DNA from: Chalciporus piperatus
Taxonomy: Eukaryota > Basidiomycota > Agaricomycetes > Boletales > Boletaceae
Direction: 5' to 3'
Assembly (NCBI GenBank): GCA_038093975.1
Contig: JBBPTG010000161.1
Span: forward strand, 1 to 56,550
DNA: 56,550 bases
Shown here piece after piece: positions 53,631 through 56,550 of this stretch. Position numbers and translations under genes: made by a program. The notes under the pieces were generated by a model, which was not told the origin of the DNA, did no database searches, and saw nothing but the letters and a program-made list of their open reading frames with translations. Position 1 is the first letter of the stretch. Each line of letters begins with the position of its first letter.

Positions 53631-56550
53631 CCATTTTATCGTCCCCCTTCTTTGGGTGCCTCTTGTAAAACATCAACGTATTCACGCTTCTGGTCATGCC
53701 AAATCGATTTGTAAAATGCCATTGTTCATCTTCCACGATGAGATACAGTCATTTGATGGCGTGGTGGGACGCTCCGCCACTGGGTGTGCAGCTGGGCGGC
53801 AAGTCGATCAAAGAATAGGTCCGGCAATCTTCGCATTCACCAAGACTCTGGATAGTACTGCAATGATGTGCTCAGCCCGGGGAAGGCTGGCCTAGTGGCT
53901 TCCTCGGGACCACTGCAGTCACGGTGCAACTCCAACTCTGAGTATGAAATCAATTCGCGTTTTCCCCTTGTTGCTCATGGTTGCAAGTAGTTAATGCAAC
54001 TGTTCGGTGTCAGGCCACAGTGGTTAGTGCGTTCCCCGAGAAAACTGTGACCGTGTTAGCACCTTCAAGTTCGAATTCTGATCAAGGTGGAAATGGTCGG
54101 TGGTTCCGTACGCGCTATTTCTGCCGATGCTCATGCCACCCGTACATGGCTGCGATTGCAGGAACAGGATGCCGCATCACTGGCATGTTGTTTCCTAGAC
54201 AACTCACAGAACTCTCTCGGAAAGGTGGGTGATGATTTACCATGTGGAACGTGAAATCATTATATATAATATACACATGACTCGCGCCGACAAGTTGCCT
54301 GATGTCCCGGGAGGAGTCAAAGGACTGGTTAGGAAAGCGAGTTCAAGGCAGGAGTCTATCTTGCGTCAGTAGCCCTGCACTGCTATTTCGTCTCTTAAGG
54401 GAGAGCAAGGCAAGCGAAATCGCACTGGACAATCTATCCTTGCACCGAAAGTTACATCTCTGGTACTGATCATGCCTAGGCACTAACCCAGTCCCATCGA
54501 AGTTAGCAGCCTATGGTGGTCCTCTAGGGAAGACGCGCTGGGGAATACAAAGAAGAAATCTGAGATGGAGATCGCTGGGCAAGTCGCATCACAAAAATTG
54601 TAAAATTTAAATATACTTATACATGGGTAAGTATTGTCGTACAAGGACTGGAATCTAGGTGTCGTGTAGGCTACCCAAGGTCCAGTATATATGACAAAAG
54701 CTAGGAACTCAAACCTTCAAATATAACAATATAATGCCTGTAATGTCCTCTCAGACACCGGTCTACTGATACGAAATTGCTCGCTGCTTAATCACGCGAC
54801 TATGAGTATATATCATCATACACAACCATGTATTGCATTGTAATCAGTTACAGGGGCAGACGAGTGATACACGATGGGATATCTAATGGTGGGAACATGC
54901 AGTTCAGTGGAATCCGTTCGGGTAGTACACCACGGATATACTCATTGCGTCAGAGTGTGGTTTTTCAAGGCGTCAGTGGCGAAGTTGAAGAAAAAATCAG
55001 TACTCACCATCATCCTTGGTATTGGGCGCATGCGTGCCGTGTTATCCCCCATCTCCATCCCGACACACGGGTCCGAAAACCCAATGGCGAGGCCCCTGTG
55101 CGAGAGGTGAGTACAAATACCTGTAAATTAACCCAAAAGCCCTATATTCGCAATCAGTAGAGGGGAGAGAAAGGTCAGTAAGTAGCGAGGTCGTGCAGCC
55201 TCGCGCGTTGAGGCACGTGGAGGGTCTAGGGATGAGGATGAGGACTTGAGAGACGTTGAGGGCGATTGGAGGTGCCACAACGTCGACGATAGCAATGGAT
55301 TTGATGGGGGAGGAATGAGCAGCGCACGGTGTGAGTCAAAACGGCTCGAAACGGGGCCGCTAGCTGGATATGAGGCAAGTCAGCACTGGTGGTACAAACG
55401 AGCGATGGAAGACATACCTGAGTCATCCAATACACCTCCCAAGCTTACAAGGCAACCTACCGACCACGTCAACCCGCCCCATCATCGAGGTAACTCAGAA
55501 CAAAGTCTAGAAGATGCGAACACAAGCCAATTGACCTACCAGGTCATACAGTTGCATTGAGACTGAATCGGGCGAGTTGAATGCGCCGGATATGTTGTGT
55601 ATTGACAAGAGATGGTGTGGGAGCGATGCTCAGGTATTATATGCGAGCATGAAAGTGCTGGAGTCGATCGAGGATGAGTGCGTGCAACTTCGACAGCGCA
55701 ACGGGCCATGACTTGCCATATCAACGAAGAGGGTTGTGCTAAACGAACCTGATTGAGTCGTGATTGAGACGGTATGGATGGCAGTGCATACTTACATACT
55801 GTAGCAATGGTAGTGATCTCGCGTTTGGTAAGGTGATCTCGGAACCAAAACTGGGTATGATAACTAAGCGTTGTGAGGTCAGCGAGGCACTCCCCTGTCA
55901 TAATTTGTTGCTGATACATGACCTGAGGACGATCTCATGGCTCGAGTACATATGCTCAATATATGCGTCTGTTCTTCAAGTTGCGGGTGTCGTCTGTTAA
56001 ATCATCTTGATTACCTTGTCAGCATCACACAGAGATAGTAACACACACCACTGTGGGTCGATCTACCACAGGGATTCGTTCTTTGTTGGGGCTGCGGACA
56101 CGCTGTTTGTGGAGGGTGATGGTAAGGGATGGAGCCTTGTTGAGCGAGAGAGGACAATATTAGGTGGACTTCTTATCGTGGGAAAAATCGCTGGACCCTA
56201 CTCGGCCACTATCGCAATAACCTAATAGGTCGGCAGAGCAAAGTACACTGCGAGGTGCTTCAGACATAAAGAACAAACATATGCAGCGGGAGGGGAAATC
56301 ATGAAATAGCTGAGGACAACATTTATGGCAAGTTACGGTAGTGTGCACTTTAATTTGGATTGCACACAATATATGGTAATATACGTGGCTATTGTCTATG
56401 GGACAGTTCACACTCGATGAAAATATTTGGGACAGCAGATCGAACGGATGACCGAGTTCCCTCCGATGACATGTATTGTCCTATTTTGGTCAGCCGGCGG
56501 TGAGATACCGTGTTTGGGCATGTTATGATTCTGCTATTTTTGTGATCGGT
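53631..56550. other. Right end of window, no gene recognised
   Basis: About 2.9 kb of short frames. A/T-rich patches at 54250-54285 and 54590-54630. On the minus strand around 55790-55900 the segment TQFWFRDHLTKREITTIATV, and around 55020-55080 IGFSDPCVGMEMGDNTARM, look protein-like and could be exons of an unrecognised or decayed gene, but I could not link them. Confidence 0.35.

Noticed and set aside
1..56550. Search by eye for CRISPR arrays, operon layout or prophage features
   Set aside because: None seen; introns and gene structure are clearly eukaryotic.

Overview
The window is nuclear DNA of a filamentous basidiomycete. Genes are dense, lie on both strands, and are split by many short GT-AG introns (about 45-70 bases). 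The products are typical of Agaricomycetes: a TPR-CHAT family relic, a fungal phenylalanine ammonia-lyase, a GT49 glycosyltransferase, HRD3, and allantoate-permease-type transporters. An order or genus cannot be fixed from sequence alone. Every assignment below comes from reading translated sequence and family motifs; no database search was run.

Layout. 1-808: 3' end of the arginine-specific carbamoyl-phosphate synthase large subunit. 2.0-4.9 kb: a pyrimidine-rich tract leading into a broken TPR-CHAT gene. 5.4-12.7 kb: two tandem copies of a flavin amino-acid-oxidase-type gene on the minus strand. The left copy is intact and carries two introns of almost 1 kb; the right copy is dead, and a relic of a protein-kinase N-lobe lies between them. 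14.8-17.7 kb: phenylalanine ammonia-lyase with an unusual Ser/Pro-rich insert. 18.7-31.6 kb: mostly single-copy cellular genes (a small conserved fungal protein, FCF1, a DUF1917 protein, an intron-bearing tRNA-Leu(AAG), a PTAR1/ECM9-like protein, a GT49 glycosyltransferase and HRD3). 32-34.5 kb: a SWIB/DEK_C protein and a SAP/F-box/repeat protein. 35.8-53.6 kb: a metabolic stretch with N-acetylglucosamine kinase, a peroxisomal acyl-CoA-ligase-type enzyme, two tandem D-2-hydroxyacid dehydrogenases, a microbial-type PARG and two tandem MFS permeases. 53.6-56.5 kb: no gene that I can defend.

Three tandem duplications sit in one window with different fates: flavin oxidase (one alive, one dead), hydroxyacid dehydrogenase (both alive, one intron different), permease (both alive, several introns different). 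The phenylalanine ammonia-lyase and the 4-coumarate-CoA-ligase-like enzyme could act in the same phenylpropanoid pathway, but they are 20 kb apart and the link is inference. FCF1, HRD3, CPS and the SWIB protein are ordinary cellular genes.

The most unusual signal is base composition. Two blocks (about 2540-4020 and 23420-24880) are almost free of CpG while their flanks are CpG-rich. The second block begins inside one intact gene, covers a tRNA gene and ends inside another intact gene. I did not find a convincing wholly new multi-gene system.
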